Assembly: GCF_014191505.1 (NCBI RefSeq)
Contig: NZ_JACHWS010000004.1
Coordinates: 308,654 to 372,653 of the forward strand
DNA length: 64,000 bases
Direction: 5' to 3'
Origin: Hoyosella altamirensis
GTDB lineage: Bacteria > Actinomycetota > Actinomycetes > Mycobacteriales > Mycobacteriaceae
Positions 55,007 to 63,867 of this stretch are shown here, one piece after another. The notes beneath the pieces were generated by a model that was not told the origin of the DNA, did no database searches, and saw only the letters and a list, made by a program, of their open reading frames with translations. A program made the position numbers and the translations under genes. The first letter of the stretch is position 1, and each line of letters starts with the position of its first letter.

Positions 55007-56050
55007 ATGACCTCTCACCCACAGCGGGAAAACCGTCGGGACTCGGCAGCTCGACCACCGCGTACCTGCCGCCGGTGGCTCGGAGCAGTAGCCGGTCTCA
55101 CGCTCATTGCGGTTACCGCAGCATGTTCTTCTACCGGTGGGCGTCCGGAGGCTACGGGGGGCGGCATCGGCGCAGGGCAGGCCGACACTGACCCGATCAC
55201 CATTGCGATGATCACCCATGCTGCTCCTGGTGACACCTTCTGGGACTTGATCCGCGCTGGTGCTGAAACCGCCGCAGCGAAAAACAATGCGACGCTGCGA
55301 TACTCGTCGGACCCTCAGGCACCGAACCAGGCAAACTTCGTGCAGGGCGCCCTTGACGCCGGTGTCGATGGCATCGCGCTGACACTGGCGTTCCCTGACG
55401 CGCTGTCTGGCGCCGTGCAGCAGGCGGCAAATTCGGGGGTCCCGCTCGTCGCATTCAATGCCGGCCTAGATGACTGGGAGCGTCTCGGAGTCGACCAGTA
55501 TTTCGGCCAGGATGAGAACGTGGCCGGCGCGGCGGTCGGTGACCGGCTGAACGAAGAGGGCTCGCAGAACGCCATCTGCGTCATCATGGAGCAGGGCAAC
55601 GTCGCGCTCGAATCGCGCTGTGCGGGCGTCGCCTCGACCTTTGGCGGCAACGTCGAGGTGCTGAACGTCGAAGGTCGCAATATGCCGGGCGTGCGCTCCG
55701 CGATCGACGCGAAGCTCCGTCAGGATCCGAACATCGATACGGTGATCACCCTAGGAGCACCGTTCGCGCTGACAGCGGTAGACGCGATCACTGACGCGAA
55801 CAGCGAAGCACGCGTAGTCACGTTCGACACCAATGCGGCTCTGATGGACGCGATCGAGGCCGGTGCCGTCGAATGGGCAATCGACCAGCAGCCTTTCCTG
55901 CAGGGGTATCTCGCGGTCGACTCGCTCTGGCTCAACATCTACAACGACACCGTCATCGGTGGCGGCCAGTCAGTTCTTACCGGGCCGACATTCATCGACG
56001 AATCAAATATTGAATCCATCGCGGACCTCGCGAGGTCGGGACTCCGCTGA
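55007..56050 (+). CDS. Sugar ABC transporter substrate-binding lipoprotein, probably for inositol
   Basis: A 347-residue periplasmic-binding-type lipoprotein (Peripla_BP_4, ribose/inositol group). The signal peptide ends in the lipobox VTAAC with Cys40 as lipid anchor. The mature part starts with DPITIAMITHAAPGDTFWDL, and sugar-contact regions such as LTLAFPDA and VVTFDTNAALMDAI follow the family pattern. An operator shared with iolC lies about 90 bp upstream, so inositol is the most likely ligand. AAGGGA precedes the ATG. A 15-bp hairpin follows the stop. Confidence 0.9.
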   Translation: MTSHPQRENRRDSAARPPRTCRRWLGAVAGLTLIAVTAACSSTGGRPEATGGGIGAGQADTDPITIAMITHAAPGDTFWDLIRAGAETAAAKNNATLRYSSDPQAPNQANFVQGALDAGVDGIALTLAFPDALSGAVQQAANSGVPLVAFNAGLDDWERLGVDQYFGQDENVAGAAVGDRLNEEGSQNAICVIMEQGNVALESRCAGVASTFGGNVEVLNVEGRNMPGVRSAIDAKLRQDPNIDTVITLGAPFALTAVDAITDANSEARVVTFDTNAALMDAIEAGAVEWAIDQQPFLQGYLAVDSLWLNIYNDTVIGGGQSVLTGPTFIDESNIESIADLARSGLR

Positions 56051-56057
56051 CCGGACC

Positions 56058-56096
56058 AAGCGCCCGGGCGTGAGCCCACCCCACGCCCGGGCGCTT
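56058..56096 (+). terminator. Perfect 15-bp intercistronic hairpin
   Basis: AAGCGCCCGGGCGTG pairs perfectly with CACGCCCGGGCGCTT around a 9-nt loop, 7 bp after the binding-protein stop and 23 bp before the permease start. Within an operon such a stem usually gives partial termination or protects the upstream mRNA, so that the binding protein is made in excess over the membrane parts. Confidence 0.75.
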
Positions 56097-56119
56097 CTCC
56101 ACTCACTCAAGGGAATGAT

Positions 56120-57175
56120 ATGTCTGTCCAGACCCCAGCTGCGGCGCCGCCCCAGCCACCTCAAGATGAACGTGTAGCGAAACGCAAGTTGCTCCATACA
56201 GTGATCCTCCGGCCGGAGCTGGGCTCCGTCCTCGGCGCGATCCTGATCTTCGGCTTCTTCATTGCGATGGCGCCACCGTTCCGCAACGTCGATTCCTTCG
56301 CAACGGTGCTGTACGCGAGCTCGACGATCGGCATCATGGCAATCGCTGTCGCGCTACTGATGATCGGTGGTGAATTCGACCTCTCCGCTGGTGTCAACGT
56401 CACTGCCGGCGCCCTTGCAGCGTCGATGATCGCCTACAACCTGCACCTGAACTTATGGCTCGGCGCTTTCCTCGCATTGTTTGTCTGCCTTGCCATCGGC
56501 TTCATCAACGGCTGGCTTGTCACCAAAACAAAGATTCACAGCTTCCTGATCACGCTAGGTATGTTCCTGATGTTGCAGGGAGCGAATATTGCGGTCACGA
56601 AGTTCGTGACGAACTCGGTCTCGACTCCACGCGTGTCAGATATGGAAGGCTGGGCCTCCGCGCGCGCCGTGTTCGCATCGAGCATCAACGTTGGCGGCAT
56701 CAGCATCCGGATCACTGTCCTGTGGTGGCTTGTGTTCGCGGTAGTTGCCTCCTTTGTACTGTTCAAGACGAAATTCGGTAACTGGATTTTCGCGGTCGGC
56801 GGTAACGCGGAGAGTGCACGCGCTGTTGGTGTGCCTGTCAACCGCGTGAAGATCATTCTCTTCATGACGGTGGGCTTCGCCGCATGGTTCTCCGGCATGC
56901 ACATCCTGTTCGCGTTCGACACCGTCCAGTCTGGCCAAGGTGTCACCAACGAGCTGATCTACATCGCCGCAGCTGTTATCGGTGGCTGCCTGCTCACCGG
57001 TGGTTACGGCACCGCAATCGGCGCCTGCATCGGTGCTTTCATCTTCGGCATGACCAACCAGGGCATCGTCCTCGCGGGCTGGGAGCCTGACTGGTTCAAG
57101 TTCTTCCTTGGCGCGATGCTGCTGCTCGCGGTCATCGGAAACAACGCGATACGCAAGTACGCGGCGAGTAAGTAA
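56120..57175 (+). CDS. Sugar ABC transporter permease (RbsC-like)
   Basis: A 351-residue membrane permease of the BPD_transp_2 (ribose/xylose/inositol) family with about 9-10 membrane segments. The family hallmarks are GGEFDLSAGVNVTAGALAA near residue 90 and GGNAESARAVGVPVNRVKI near 230, the coupling-helix region. AAGGGA lies 5 nt before the ATG. It is placed between the binding protein and ATPase genes in the operon preceded by the IolR-type operator. Confidence 0.9.
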   Translation: MSVQTPAAAPPQPPQDERVAKRKLLHTVILRPELGSVLGAILIFGFFIAMAPPFRNVDSFATVLYASSTIGIMAIAVALLMIGGEFDLSAGVNVTAGALAASMIAYNLHLNLWLGAFLALFVCLAIGFINGWLVTKTKIHSFLITLGMFLMLQGANIAVTKFVTNSVSTPRVSDMEGWASARAVFASSINVGGISIRITVLWWLVFAVVASFVLFKTKFGNWIFAVGGNAESARAVGVPVNRVKIILFMTVGFAAWFSGMHILFAFDTVQSGQGVTNELIYIAAAVIGGCLLTGGYGTAIGACIGAFIFGMTNQGIVLAGWEPDWFKFFLGAMLLLAVIGNNAIRKYAASK

Positions 57176-57184
57176 GGCTGACAA

Positions 57185-58000
57185 ATGAGCACTGAAACAG
57201 AATCTGCCCAGGCGGCCAAACACGGCGGAAAAGTGCCGCTGATCGAGTTCAAGCACGTCGGTAAGCGGTACGGCAACATCGTTGCGCTACAAGACATCAA
57301 CTTGCGCGTCTTCGCCGGCGAGGTTACCGGTGTCCTGGGTGACAACGGAGCCGGCAAGTCGACTCTGATCAAAATCATGGCTGGCCTGCACCAGCAGACC
57401 GAAGGCGAAGTCCTCGTTGACGGTGAGCCAGTGCATTTCAGTTCTCCGATGGACGCGCTGGAAAAAGGCATCGCCACCGTTTATCAGGACCTTGCAGTCG
57501 TCGCCCTGATGCCGGTGTGGCGCAACTTCTACCTCGGTCAGGAACTCTACAAAAACAAGTTCACGCGCTCCCTTGACGTCAAAACAATGCGTGCTGTTGC
57601 GCGCGAAGAGCTGTACAAGATGGGCATTGACCTGCCTGACGTCGATGCGCCTATCGGGAGCCTCTCCGGTGGTCAGCGCCAGTGCGTGGCGATCGCTCGC
57701 GCGGTGTACTTCGGTGCGCGGGCACTGATCCTCGACGAGCCCACGGCAGCGCTTGGTGTGAAGCAGTCTGGCATGGTGCTGCGGTACATCACAGCGGCGA
57801 AGGAGCACGGCTTCGGCGTCATCTTCATCACGCACAACCCGCACCATGCGCACATGGTGGGCGACCACTTTGTGTTGCTCAATCGGGGCCGTCAAACGCT
57901 GGACTGCACCTACGACGAGCTCTCACTTGACGATCTCACGCGGCAGATGGCGGGCGGCGATGAACTCGATGCGCTGAGCCACGAGCTGCGCGGCAAGTAA
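57185..58000 (+). CDS. Sugar ABC transporter ATPase, single domain
   Basis: A 271-residue ABC ATPase. Walker A is LGDNGAGKSTLIK near residue 54, the ABC signature is LSGGQRQCVAIARA near 160, Walker B is ALILDEPTAAL, and the H-loop is IFITHNPHHA. Only one nucleotide-binding domain is present, unlike RbsA/XylG/MglA, which have two in one chain, so it must work as a homodimer, as FrcA-type proteins do. It ends the transporter operon and is followed by a strong terminator. Confidence 0.92.
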   Translation: MSTETESAQAAKHGGKVPLIEFKHVGKRYGNIVALQDINLRVFAGEVTGVLGDNGAGKSTLIKIMAGLHQQTEGEVLVDGEPVHFSSPMDALEKGIATVYQDLAVVALMPVWRNFYLGQELYKNKFTRSLDVKTMRAVAREELYKMGIDLPDVDAPIGSLSGGQRQCVAIARAVYFGARALILDEPTAALGVKQSGMVLRYITAAKEHGFGVIFITHNPHHAHMVGDHFVLLNRGRQTLDCTYDELSLDDLTRQMAGGDELDALSHELRGK

Positions 58001-58023
58001 TTCACGTCCCGCTGCAAAACGTG

Positions 58024-58052
58024 AAGGGCGCCTGCGTTAAGCAGGCGCCCTT
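58024..58052 (+). terminator. Rho-independent terminator of the inositol transporter operon
   Basis: AAGGGCGCCTGC-GTTAA-GCAGGCGCCCTT is a perfect 12-bp stem with a 5-nt loop, followed by TCGTCTCC. It lies 24 bp after the ATPase stop. This is the clearest intrinsic terminator in the window. Confidence 0.92.
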
Positions 58053-58157
58053 TCGTCTCCCCCAAATGACCTGCCCTACCCCCCGGTTGCGGGCGCGATC
58101 ACTTTGCGGAACTGAGCATAACGTAAATCACGCAGGTCACGAAGGGGTGGTTGATCG

Positions 58158-58300
58158 TACAATATTTGTGCTGAGGCAGCAGATTGGGGGATGGGGTGCG
58201 GTTAGGGGTGAATCCCCCTGTGTTGCAACGGTTGGTGGTTTGCGGGGTGTGTTCTCGATACTGTCGAGCTGTGTCGCAAATCACTTGCTAGGAGGTTAAC
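58158..58300 (+). promoter_or_regulatory. Promoter and switch-like leader of the 24-residue ORF
   Basis: TACAAT (58158-58163) is a near-consensus -10; no clear -35 precedes it. The implied leader is about 130 nt and contains two mutually exclusive pairings: GGGGGAT (58186-58192) with ATCCCCC (58212-58218), or AGGGG (58204-58208) with CCCCT (58215-58219). TAGGAGG ends at 58295, 5 nt before the GTG. I see no known riboswitch signature. The stretch 58053-58157 holds nothing I can support. Confidence 0.45.
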
Positions 58301-58375
58301 GTGTACTGCATTCAGGTATGGCCTTGGTCAGTCTTCTGCGGGATCGTCGCCGGAATCGTCGAGATGATCACTTAA
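58301..58375 (+). CDS. 24-residue hydrophobic peptide
   Basis: A GTG preceded at 5-nt spacing by AGGAGG, the strongest ribosome site in the window, opens a 24-codon frame ending in TAA. The peptide begins M-Y-C-I-Q-V-W-P-W-S, then VFCGIVAGIVEM, ending in I-T: two Trp, two Cys, no Lys or Arg, one Glu, and long enough for one membrane helix. A dedicated promoter candidate and a strong terminator frame it, so it is a separate transcription unit between two ABC operons. Family and function unknown. Confidence 0.6.
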   Translation: MYCIQVWPWSVFCGIVAGIVEMIT

Positions 58376-58388
58376 TCCGCACACAAAT

Positions 58389-58423
58389 CGTGGGCCCTTC
58401 CCACTCGAAGGGAAAGGCCCACG
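58389..58423. terminator. Bidirectional hairpin terminator
   Basis: CGTGGGCC pairs with GGCCCACG, and inside it TTCCC pairs with GGGAA, with a 7-nt loop; TTTGGG follows on the plus strand. It lies 13 bp after the small ORF and 18 bp after the end of the leftward binding-protein gene, so it can end both transcripts. Confidence 0.88.
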
Positions 58424-58441
58424 TTTGGGTCCGCTACCGCA

Positions 58442-59746
58442 TCACGGCTGCACGCACGGAGCGTCGTACTCTACCTCGGTGGTTGCCGTAACCCCATCTG
58501 CGATGGCCCGGGTTCCGAGTTCGACTTCAGCGTCAGGAACTGAGATCGTTGCACTCATCTCGTCGAACGCGGGCGGTTCACCGAATGTGCGATTCGGAAG
58601 CGCACCTTCGTAGTCCACTTCGAGACCATCGATCGCGGCGCGCAGCGCCGAACGGGACAGTTCACCGTCATCGGCGGCCGCTTCCAGGAGTGACTTCAGC
58701 GGATACGACCACACCCAACCGAAAATGTAGCCCTGGTTGTCGGGAAGCCTGCCATCGAGAGACTCGCGGATCGCGGAGAGCGCGGCGCTGTCGCCGTCCC
58801 ACCCTTGCCATGGGCCGACATGGTTGTACCGGGCGGTCAGAGCACCGATTGCCGCGGTCTCGAGCAGTCGGGGATTCCAGGTGGGGACGGAGCCGAGGAA
58901 TCGGCCGTCGTAGCCGCGTGACACGGCTTTCGCGACGATCTCCGCTGCTTCACCGGGAGCGGTCGCAATGAGTACCACGTCCGGCTGCTGACTCAGAATC
59001 TGTTCAACCGCAGCGTCCTGGTTCTGCACCATAGCGTTTGGTGCCGTGTCGATCTGCGCAAGAATCTCGACGTCGTTGGCTTCCGCCCAGCGCGTTGCTC
59101 CGACCGCGGAGTCCGAACCATAGTCCCCGGGGTACCCAACGGTGAGCAGCGTTTCGGGTGTGCCGTACTCCTCGCTGAACCAGTCGAGGCCGATGACTGA
59201 TTCGGTGCAATAGGAGTATCCGGATTCCAGGATCAAACCACGGTCAGCCTCGTCAAAGTGCAGACCCGACCACCACGACCCTGGCACGGCCACGAGATTC
59301 GAGCTATCCATGCTCGGTAGTACAGATTCCGTTTGGGGGGTACCAAGGCTCATCGCGAGTGCGAGGACGTGCGGTTCGATGTCCTGGTACTCGGTGGCGT
59401 GCTGATCCACGCTATACGCGGTGTTGCGTGTGTACCGGGAGATATCCACGTCGTACCCAGCGATACCGCCCTCCTCATTGACCGAGCGCCAGAATGCTAG
59501 TTGGCCCTGATGGATCTGGGCACCGAGTTCAGCGAACGGTCCCCCCTCGAGGTCGGAAAGCACACCGAGGTAGATACACCCGTTGTCGGCGTTGACCGCG
59601 TCGGGGCACGGTTCTTCGGTTACGCCTACTCCGGCGGTGACATCGTCCTCATCATCCACCGCGGTGCAGGCCGTGGCGGCTGCAAGGGCGAGAATTGCTG
59701 GAGCAGCTATGAGCGTGGTTCCCCAGCGCCTGGATCGTGATCTCAA
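58442..59746 (-). CDS. Branched-chain-amino-acid-type ABC substrate-binding lipoprotein
   Basis: A 434-residue lipoprotein of the Peripla_BP_6 (LivJ-like) family. The signal peptide starts LRSRSRRWGT and ends in a lipobox with Cys27 (A-T-A-C). The mature domain shows IYLGVLSDLEGGPFAELG, the start of the first lobe, and QDAAVEQILSQQPDVVLIAT. I chose the TTG at 59746 because GGGAGG lies 6 nt upstream and it gives a proper signal peptide; the ATG at 59788 does not. It is last in the operon, after LivM. The ligand may be a carboxylic acid, given the acyl-CoA synthetase in the operon. Confidence 0.88.
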   Translation of the reverse strand: MRSRSRRWGTTLIAAPAILALAAATACTAVDDEDDVTAGVGVTEEPCPDAVNADNGCIYLGVLSDLEGGPFAELGAQIHQGQLAFWRSVNEEGGIAGYDVDISRYTRNTAYSVDQHATEYQDIEPHVLALAMSLGTPQTESVLPSMDSSNLVAVPGSWWSGLHFDEADRGLILESGYSYCTESVIGLDWFSEEYGTPETLLTVGYPGDYGSDSAVGATRWAEANDVEILAQIDTAPNAMVQNQDAAVEQILSQQPDVVLIATAPGEAAEIVAKAVSRGYDGRFLGSVPTWNPRLLETAAIGALTARYNHVGPWQGWDGDSAALSAIRESLDGRLPDNQGYIFGWVWSYPLKSLLEAAADDGELSRSALRAAIDGLEVDYEGALPNRTFGEPPAFDEMSATISVPDAEVELGTRAIADGVTATTEVEYDAPCVQP

Positions 59747-59795
59747 CGGGTACCTCCCTGTTGTTCGGACTGATGGATGGGACTGCATGGTTCAG

Positions 59796-61004
59796 CTACC
59801 GGGAGAATGGCCAGGCTTTGAAGTAGTTCCTAATTCGCATCCATAAACCGAATAGTCCGCGCGGTTCCACGATGATGAACAGCACGATCAGCAGACCAAA
59901 GACGATTGCCTTGAACTCGTCCACCGTGAGCCCTCCGCCCGTTACCCCGCTCGCACTGAGGAACGGGATCAGGTGAGAGAACTCATCAATGACGCGGGGG
60001 AGCAGAACAACGAAGCAGGCGCCGATGAGACTGCCCGAAATTGTCGCCATACCGCCAATGAGCACGATGGCGAGAAAGTCGATCGAGAGAAGCAAGTTCC
60101 AGCGGTCTGCGCTGATTCGTCCCACCACAACCGCGAGCAGTGCACCGCAGATGCCGGCGTATGCGGACGAGAGAACGAATGCCAGAGTCTTCGTGCGCTG
60201 AAGTCCGATGCCCATCACTTCCGCAGCGATGTCGCGGTCACGCACTGCAGCGAAGGAGCGCCCAATGCGGGACCGCGCAATGTTCCGCGCCGCGACGGCG
60301 AGCACGATGAGGAGGACGAGGCAGATGAAGTAGACAGTCACCTGCTGGGTGAGGACGTAACCGCCGATCCGGTAGCTCGTCGACAGGTCCACACCAAACA
60401 GTGTGAGATTCGCGGGTGCCCGTCCTACGCCTGATCCACCAGTAACGGCACGCCACTCGCGGAACAGGTGGTCACCCAGCATAAGCAACGCAAGCGTCAG
60501 AGTGGCGAGATACAAGCCTCGAACTCGGGCAGCGAGCGGTGCGACGAGGAACCCGATGATGGCCGGAACTATCGCTGCAAGAGGCAGCCACAGCGCCATA
60601 TCCCAGCCAAGTCCCCAGACACGTCCCGTGGCGTCGCCACCGAAGACTGCAGCTGTGTAAGCGCCGACACCAACGAAGAACGCGTGACCGAGGGAAACTT
60701 GGCCCGCGTATCCCGTGAGGAGATTGAGGCCGATCCCGCCGATCGCGTACACGCACGCAAGCGACAACAAGACCGTGAGGTCCCGTGAGAGGAAGAACGG
60801 CGCCAGTACAGCGAGGACGATGAGGCCTACGGTCCACCACAACTTCGCGGGGGTGTTCCATATTGCCTGGTCTTTCGAGTATTTCGTATAGAGCCGCGGT
60901 CGCCCCCACCGGACTTTGCGAGGCACAGAGGCGGCTTCATCGCGGGCCGCTCCTGCACCGAGCCGTCCACTGAGGTTAAGGCCCGGACTGGTTGTCGTGC
61001 TCAT
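59796..61004 (-). CDS. Branched-chain-type ABC permease LivM
   Basis: A 402-residue permease of the LivM family with 8-10 membrane segments after an 80-residue cytoplasmic N-terminus. Family marks are GIGLNLLTGYAGQVSLGHAFF near residue 110 and AVRDRDIAAEVMGIGLQRTK, the ATPase-coupling loop. The ATG at 61004 has GGAGGTG upstream and overlaps the livH stop by 4 bp (ATGA), so translation is coupled. The long frame extension upstream lies inside livH and is not coding. Confidence 0.9.
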   Translation of the reverse strand: MSTTTSPGLNLSGRLGAGAARDEAASVPRKVRWGRPRLYTKYSKDQAIWNTPAKLWWTVGLIVLAVLAPFFLSRDLTVLLSLACVYAIGGIGLNLLTGYAGQVSLGHAFFVGVGAYTAAVFGGDATGRVWGLGWDMALWLPLAAIVPAIIGFLVAPLAARVRGLYLATLTLALLMLGDHLFREWRAVTGGSGVGRAPANLTLFGVDLSTSYRIGGYVLTQQVTVYFICLVLLIVLAVAARNIARSRIGRSFAAVRDRDIAAEVMGIGLQRTKTLAFVLSSAYAGICGALLAVVVGRISADRWNLLLSIDFLAIVLIGGMATISGSLIGACFVVLLPRVIDEFSHLIPFLSASGVTGGGLTVDEFKAIVFGLLIVLFIIVEPRGLFGLWMRIRNYFKAWPFSR

Positions 61005-61954
61005 ACGCGCTGCACCTCCTTGGTGCCGAACAATCCCTGTGGACGGATCATGAGCACCACGAGCATGATCAGATAAGGCATGACGATGTCGAAATTCGCG
61101 CCGAGCCAGGGAGCGATCCCTGGCTGATAGGTCTTTGTAAGCGCCTCGGACAGTCCCACGATGAGACCGCCCACCACTGCGCCTTTGACCGAGTCGAGCC
61201 CGCCGACGATGATCGCGGGAATGGCTTTCAGAGCGATGAGTGCCCCGAGCGCGGCGACCCCGCCTGGCGCGGTCCCGAGAAGGACGCCAGCGAGTGCAGC
61301 GAAAGCGCCAGCGATGCCCCAAGAGAGGGCGAACACCTTTCCAGCACTAACGCCTTGAGCCATCGCTACTTCTGGGTCACTCGCGGTGGCGCGCATTGCT
61401 AGGCCATATCGGGACCGAGTCAGCCACCAGCCGAGGGCAGCAATCGCGAGCGTCGCAGCGATGATCTTCGCGAGATCGGTGTGCGCGACGCTGACGCCAC
61501 CGTCGCAGGCTGCGGGAACGCCAGTGATAGCGACCGCCACTTCCCGACGCTCACCGCCTAGACAGAAATTGCTCAGACCCCACGGATCACCAGACGTGAT
61601 GACGCCATGGCCTATGAGTTTCGTTGTGACGACAAGGCCCGCGGCGAACAAACCGACGGTAACCAGGGCGGCCGAAAACGGTGGCCGCCCGACCATCGGG
61701 CGCAGTGCGACGCGTTCACAAGCCATCGCCACGACGGCACCCGCGCAGACCGCGATGACGACAGCGACCGGAAACGGCAACCCCCACCGAACGGCGACCA
61801 GGTAGCTCATGTAAGTGCCGAAGATCATGAAGATCGGCTGGGCAAAGTTCAGTACACCGGTAGCGCGGAAGATGATCACGAAACCGATCGCGATGAGCGC
61901 GTACAGGGCGCCCAGGCCAGTTCCGCGGACAATGGTGTCGAGCAGTTCGATCAT
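61001..61954 (-). CDS. Branched-chain-type ABC permease LivH
   Basis: A 317-residue LivH-family permease with about eight membrane segments. It begins with the typical GTGLGALYALIAIGFVIIFR, and the coupling loop is MRATASDPEVAMAQGVSAGK near residue 210. An insertion around 125-155 with two Cys (NFCLGGERRE, VPAACDGG) forms an extra external loop uncommon in the family. It overlaps both neighbours by 4 bp and so is translated in step with the synthetase upstream and LivM downstream. Confidence 0.9.
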   Translation of the reverse strand: MIELLDTIVRGTGLGALYALIAIGFVIIFRATGVLNFAQPIFMIFGTYMSYLVAVRWGLPFPVAVVIAVCAGAVVAMACERVALRPMVGRPPFSAALVTVGLFAAGLVVTTKLIGHGVITSGDPWGLSNFCLGGERREVAVAITGVPAACDGGVSVAHTDLAKIIAATLAIAALGWWLTRSRYGLAMRATASDPEVAMAQGVSAGKVFALSWGIAGAFAALAGVLLGTAPGGVAALGALIALKAIPAIIVGGLDSVKGAVVGGLIVGLSEALTKTYQPGIAPWLGANFDIVMPYLIMLVVLMIRPQGLFGTKEVQRV

Positions 61955-63867
61955 GCTCCACTTCCCTCCGGCACGCTGGCTGAGGCGTCACCGGTGTGCA
62001 CGCGGCTCAGGTCCCCGCCGGGATGGTGGGTGTTGTCGAAGTACATGTCTTCGATGAGGTAGCCGAACCGTTCAGCAAGTGCGGCGCGCCGAACCTTCTG
62101 GGTGGCGGTGAGCTCGCCGTCATCATGATCGAGTTCCTTGAGCAACATGCGGAACTTCCGGATGTTTTCGACCCGCGCGAACCGGGCGTTCGTCGCAAGG
62201 ACGGCCTCGCGAACCAAATCGAGGACCTCCGGTTTCGTCGAAAGATCACGGTAGGTGGTGTATTGCAGTCCTTTTCGGGCCGCCCAGTCGGACACGGAGT
62301 CGAAGTCGATTCCTACTAGCGCGGTGAGATAGGGCCGCTTGTCTCCGATGACGACGGCTTCCTTGACGAAAGGGGACGTCTTGAGCTGATTCTCGATCTC
62401 TGACGGTGAAATGTTCTTGCCGCCCGCGGTGATAATGATGTCTTTAAGCCTGTCGACGATGCGGATGTGTGTACCGTCCACCCACTCGCCGACATCGCCG
62501 GTGTGCAGCCAGCCTTCGGAATCGAGGGTCTTCTCCGTTGCCTCGGGCCTGCGCCAGTACCCTACGAAGTTGCCCGGATGACGGGTGAGTATCTCGCCTG
62601 TGTTTTCGTCAAGCTTGAGTTCAATTCCCGGAATCGGTTCACCGACGGTGCCCAGTTTGACCCGTCCGCGACGGCTAGCGGTGGCGACGGCGCAATTCTC
62701 GGTCATACCGTAGGCCTCGAACATGGGGACCCCGAGAGCGGAGAAGAACCTCAAGATGTCCGGGGAAATTGGGGCTGCACCCGAAATAGCGGCGCGTACT
62801 TTGCGTAATCCCAGCTTGTCGCGCAAGGCCCGGAAAACGAGGGGATATCCGAGGGCGTACAGCGCTCGTGACGTTGGGGTGTGTTCACCGCCATTGCTGA
62901 TCCGCGCTTCTGCGATTCTATGTCCCAGCCCGGTGCCGGCCCGATAGGTGAAACGCTTCACGGGCGAGGCCGACATCATCCGGATCGCCACCCCAGATTG
63001 CAGTTTCTCCCAGATTCGGGGAACCGCGAACAACAGTGTGGGCTGAACCTCCGCGAGGTCAGCCGCGACGGTATCGATGGACTCGGCGAAGTGCACGACG
63101 AGTCCGTTCGCGGCATTGTTCCAGATGGTGAACATGCGCTCGGCGACGTGACACAGCGGCAAGAAGGACAGTGACACATCCTCAGGAGAGGGCGGTGGGT
63201 CGACGAGACCGGTATCCCGGAGAAGCGCACTGATGGCGTAGTCGATGTTCGCGACGGAAAGCATCGCGCCTTTCGGGGGGCCAGTTGTCCCGGAGGTATA
63301 GATCAACGTGGCAATATCGTCAGGCTGAGCTTCCGCGGCGATCGTTTCGAGGAAGCCCGTGTGCGTCTCCCGGTGCGCCGCACCCCGGTCGAGGAGGTCT
63401 GAGAAGGAAAGAAGCCGGGGTTCGGAATAGTTCCCGACCCCTCGGGGCTCGAGGTAGATCACACGCTCGAGGGCGGGACAGCGATCCCACACCTCCATCA
63501 CCTTGTCGACCTGCTCCTGATCCTCCGCTATGAGCACTCGGACCCCCGCGTCGTTGAGTTGATACTCAATCTCCGCTGGAGGATTGGTGGAGTAGAAGCC
63601 AACTGTCACGCCCCGCAGAGTCAGCGCGCCAATGTCACCGAACAGCCATTCGGGCCGATTCTCGGAGAGGATCCCGACGCGATCGGTCGCACCCACTCCG
63701 AGGTCGGCAAGTCCGTGCGCAACAAGCTGCACCTGCTCGTGGTAGGTCGCCCACGTGATGTCCCGCCACACCCCGAGGTTCTTCTCTCGAAGCGCGACGG
63801 TATCCGGAGTTTCGCTGGCACGCTGCGCGATCTGTGCAGGCAGAGACAATACTTTGGTGGAACTCAC
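61951..63867 (-). CDS. Long-chain acyl-CoA synthetase (FAA1-type AMP ligase)
   Basis: A 638-residue ANL ligase of the long-chain (FAA1/AMP-binding) group. Motifs: P-loop [18 protein letters not shown] near 190, YGMTENCAV near 388, and the hinge Asp in [19 protein letters not shown] near 480. The C-terminal Lys motif is the variant T-A-T-Q-K-V-R-R typical of this group. It lies between a LivG/LivF-type ATPase gene and livH with 4-bp overlaps on both sides (GTGA, ATGA), so uptake and CoA activation are physically linked. The substrate is unknown: fatty, branched or aromatic acid. Confidence 0.9.
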   Translation of the reverse strand: MSSTKVLSLPAQIAQRASETPDTVALREKNLGVWRDITWATYHEQVQLVAHGLADLGVGATDRVGILSENRPEWLFGDIGALTLRGVTVGFYSTNPPAEIEYQLNDAGVRVLIAEDQEQVDKVMEVWDRCPALERVIYLEPRGVGNYSEPRLLSFSDLLDRGAAHRETHTGFLETIAAEAQPDDIATLIYTSGTTGPPKGAMLSVANIDYAISALLRDTGLVDPPPSPEDVSLSFLPLCHVAERMFTIWNNAANGLVVHFAESIDTVAADLAEVQPTLLFAVPRIWEKLQSGVAIRMMSASPVKRFTYRAGTGLGHRIAEARISNGGEHTPTSRALYALGYPLVFRALRDKLGLRKVRAAISGAAPISPDILRFFSALGVPMFEAYGMTENCAVATASRRGRVKLGTVGEPIPGIELKLDENTGEILTRHPGNFVGYWRRPEATEKTLDSEGWLHTGDVGEWVDGTHIRIVDRLKDIIITAGGKNISPSEIENQLKTSPFVKEAVVIGDKRPYLTALVGIDFDSVSDWAARKGLQYTTYRDLSTKPEVLDLVREAVLATNARFARVENIRKFRMLLKELDHDDGELTATQKVRRAALAERFGYLIEDMYFDNTHHPGGDLSRVHTGDASASVPEGSGA

